Shown here in pieces: positions 28,201-30,283 of a stretch of 30,283 nt of DNA; position 1 is the first letter of the stretch, and each line of letters begins with the position of its first letter. Source of the stretch: Cyanophora paradoxa (Eukaryota > Glaucocystophyceae > Cyanophorales > Cyanophoraceae). The position numbers were made by a program, and so were the translations under genes. The notes below the pieces were generated by a model, which was given only the letters and a program-made list of their open reading frames with translations, was not told the origin of the DNA and made no database searches. The stretch is from contig QPMI01000410.1 in NCBI GenBank assembly GCA_004431415.1, positions 1-30,283 on the forward strand, given 5' to 3'.

Positions 28201-30283
28201 CCTCCTCGGTGTTTGTGCGGCGCCACTCCTCTCGGCTCCAGCAGGGCCCCGTCTCCAGCGCCAGCACCTCGCAGATCTGCCGCCCGCGCTCGAGGGGGAG
28301 GGGAGGAAGGGGCGAGAGCCGGGTGGATCCCACCTTGCGGTCGAAGCAGAAGGTGATAACGGGGAGCTTGTCGTTCTGCGGGGCACGGAGCTGAGCGAGG
28401 CGGCGGGGCGGGGCCGGCGAGCTTAAGCCGGCGGCGGACCTCGCGGAGGGTACGGAGGAGGCCGAGGTAGTGGGCGGCGAGCCAGGGACGGTCCCCGCCG
28501 CCCCTCCGCCACGGCCCGCTGGTCCAGCACTCGAACGCCTGCGCACCGGGGCGCGTGTCGGCGGGGCCGGGCCGGGGCGGGGCGGGGCGCACGCGGTCGC
28601 GTCGCCGACGATGGCGTCGAGGGCGACCTGGAGGGCGCGCCGGTGGCCCTCCCCCGCCGCCAGCCAGCGCGACACCAGCGCCTTCAGGTCCGTCTCGAAG
28701 CTCTTCGCCCGCGCCTTCGTGATCACACGGTCCTGCGCGCAGCGGGGGTGGGCGGGGGCCCAGCAGGAGGCGGGGCGGGGGCGGGGGACCTGGGCGAAGT
28801 AGGCGTCGGGGTCGAGGGCGGCGAGCGCGGCGCCCTCCGCCTCCGCCGCCTTCGCCTCCAGCAGCCCCGGCGTCTGCGCCCGCACGCGGCGGCGTCACGA
28901 GGGGCGGGGGCGGGACAGGAGAGGGCGGGGGCGGGCCTTGGCGGCGCGGACGAGGGCGTCGTAGAGGGCCGTGCTCTCGTCCGGCGCGAACGAGAGGTCC
29001 TTCGGGGGCGGCGTGAGCTCCGACAGCGCGCGGGCCGGGCCCCCTAACTGCCTCGGGCGGACCTGGGGGAAGCCGCCGGCGCGGAGGAGGCGGGCGACGG
29101 ACATGGCGGCGCACGGGTGCAGCACGCGCATCTCCCGGGCTTCTGCTCCCCGCGTCGGCCCGTCCTTTCAAGGAGGCCGCGAGGGGGCCCGCGCACTGGT
29201 TTCTGCAGGCGAGCTTGAGCTCCGGTTGTGCCCGGCGGCAGGTAGACGTATCTGCGCGGCGAGCGGCCGCGTGAGCCGAGCGGCGCGGGCCGAGCGGGCC
29301 GAGCGGGGTGGGCGGGGCGGGTGGGGCGGACTTGCGGAGTCGGAGTAGCGGATGTTGAACTGCACGAGCTTGACGTTCCGCTGGCTCTTGGCCTGCGCGG
29401 CGAGGGCGAGGGAGGGGAGGGGAGTGTAAGAGAGGGCGGAGCGGGGAGATGCAGAGGGCGGGGGCGGGGGCGGGCCTGGGTGTCGGCCATCCAGCGCTGG
29501 AGGTCGCCGGTTGCTGATGGTGGCGGAGAGGGCGAGGAAGGGGCAGCGGACGAGGACGAGCAGGTGCTCCACACCGACCCGCTCTCCGCAGTGCCTGCCC
29601 GGGCGGGAGGCGGAGCTCAGCCGGCGCCCGAGCCGGTGCGAGCGAGGGAGGGGCGGGCGGACCGGCCTCGCGGTTGGCGGTGGCGCTCTGCCCGATGCAG
29701 TGCACCTCGTCGAAGATCACGAACTTGATCCGCCGCACCCACGCCTGCGGGAGGTCAGGGGGCGGGGAGCGAGGGGGCGGGCGATGCGGGGGCGCGCCTG
29801 GATGGTCTCGTGCGGGGAGAGGAGGAGGCCCTCGAGGACGGCCGGCACCGTCACCAGCACCTGGCAGTCAAAGTCGTAGTAGCCGTAGTCCCGCAGCTGC
29901 GCCCGCCGCCGGGGTGAGCGGCCGGGGGGTCGGGGAGGGGGGGCCGTGGCGTGGGGACCGCCGCGCCTTCATGCCGAAGACAGACTTGCCGCCCTCCGTG
30001 TACGTCTTCCCGCGGAAGCGCGCGTAGACCTCGGCGGCGACCTGCCGCCCGCGGCTCGTCAGGGCCCCTGAGAGGGCGAAGGGCTTTGTAAGGAGTCGCG
30101 AGGGCGCGCCTGGTTGACGAGGGCCTTGGTGGGCGACACGAAGACGCCATATCCCATCGTCGTCCGCGCGAAGGACCTGCGCCGACCGAGGGCAGCTCAG
30201 ACGGCGGCAGCTTCTCCGGCTGGCCGGGGCGGGCGGGCGGCCTTCTCCATGGCGTAGTAGGCGGCGAAGGTCTTGCCGGCGGA
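25215..30283 (-). CDS. DDX60: DDX60-like Ski2-type RNA helicase (5' end beyond the window)
   Basis: A DExH RNA helicase related to DDX60, which in animals acts in antiviral RNA sensing; the algal role is unknown. In sense order: motif I SAGKTFAAYYAMEK at the window edge; Ia SPTKALVNQ (about 30110-30136); VAAEVYARFRGKTYTEGG; DFDCQVLVTVPAVLEGLLLSP; motif II FDEVHCIG (DEVH 29700-29711); HLLVLVRCPFLALSATI (motif III about 29513-29530); HPCAAMSVARLL; LPVITFCFDRK; LLRRGIGVHHAG (about 27640-27690); VVLATGT; then NMP, VVFAGDSVFLNALQYRQ and SGRAGRRGF (motif VI, about 27318-27362). The C-terminal part has NAYLYDFMGHG (about 25501-25535) and ends KTLELDRRY, stop 25215-25217. These blocks and their order match DDX60 rather than Ski2 or Brr2. 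There are many short C-rich introns, and one-base gaps occur, for example in VWEHLL near 29570. An insertion rich in Lys, Arg and Glu (REMEEMAQE, about 28020-28090) sits between the helicase lobes. Confidence 0.88.
26789..26811 (+). repeat. Long G homopolymer
   Basis: A run of nearly twenty G (C on the coding strand) in an intron of the helicase gene. Its length in an assembly is unreliable. Confidence 0.8.
28594..30241 (-). other. Series of GC-AG introns in the helicase gene
   Basis: Intron borders fixed by protein continuity show GC donors after AG or similar. Introns (minus sense, high to low): 30241-30177, 30109-30042, 29966-29897, 29797-29745, 29666-29595, 29475-29393, 29335-29252, 28936-28874 and 28594-28539. 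Each ends in CAG and is 53-84 bases long, starting GCGCG, GCCCG or similar. Introns at 28789 and 28333 in the same gene use GT. The intron bodies are dominated by CCCGCC and CCCCG runs. Confidence 0.75.

Overview
The window looks like nuclear DNA from a GC-rich unicellular eukaryote, probably an alga. It holds two intron-rich host genes and one very large LTR retrotransposon that has landed in an exon of the first gene. A haptophyte- or pelagophyte-type alga would fit the GC content, the short introns, the partly GC-AG splice sites and the gene content. The lineage is an inference and cannot be settled from the sequence alone.

Layout. (1) 96-2501 (+): twelve exons of pyruvate, phosphate dikinase (PPDK), incomplete at the 5' end. 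(2) 2502-23994: a 21.5 kb Ty3-like LTR retrotransposon on the minus strand. Its two 283-bp LTRs are identical by eye and it is flanked by a 5-bp target duplication (GCGAC). In its own sense (right to left) it has: 5' LTR, primer-binding region, leader, Gag with an RGG box and a CCHC knuckle, about 7 kb of unrecognised coding sequence, protease, reverse transcriptase, RNase H, low-complexity linker, integrase, about 1.2 kb of 3' non-coding DNA with unusual hairpins, polypurine tract and 3' LTR. (3) 12541-17279: a 4.7 kb non-coding TIR element nested inside the unrecognised coding region, with a 6-bp target duplication (GAGGTA); removing it and one duplicate rejoins the reading frame. (4) 23995-24557 (+): the last part of PPDK. 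(5) 25215 to the window end (-): a DDX60-like Ski2-type RNA helicase, convergent with PPDK, with C-rich introns, many of which use GC rather than GT donors.

How the parts relate. The order of events is nested: PPDK was hit by the retrotransposon in the exon coding TFxISRDD, and the retrotransposon's long polyprotein was itself hit by the TIR element, either before or after the retrotransposon arrived. As assembled, neither PPDK nor the retroelement polyprotein can be read through.

All three coding units contain many one-base gaps relative to their protein families, often in G or C runs. These include a lost base inside the RT YxDD box and one between the second Asp and the Glu of the integrase DD35E triad. 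Because host and mobile genes are equally affected while the LTRs are identical, consensus homopolymer errors are a likelier cause than decay. The coding calls below therefore follow protein similarity across frames, not single open frames.

The most interesting unexplained features are the roughly 2,400-codon unrecognised region (X plus Y) between the Gag knuckle and protease, and 3' hairpins whose stems co-vary and whose loops carry a tRNA T-arm-like motif complementary to the element's own primer-binding region.
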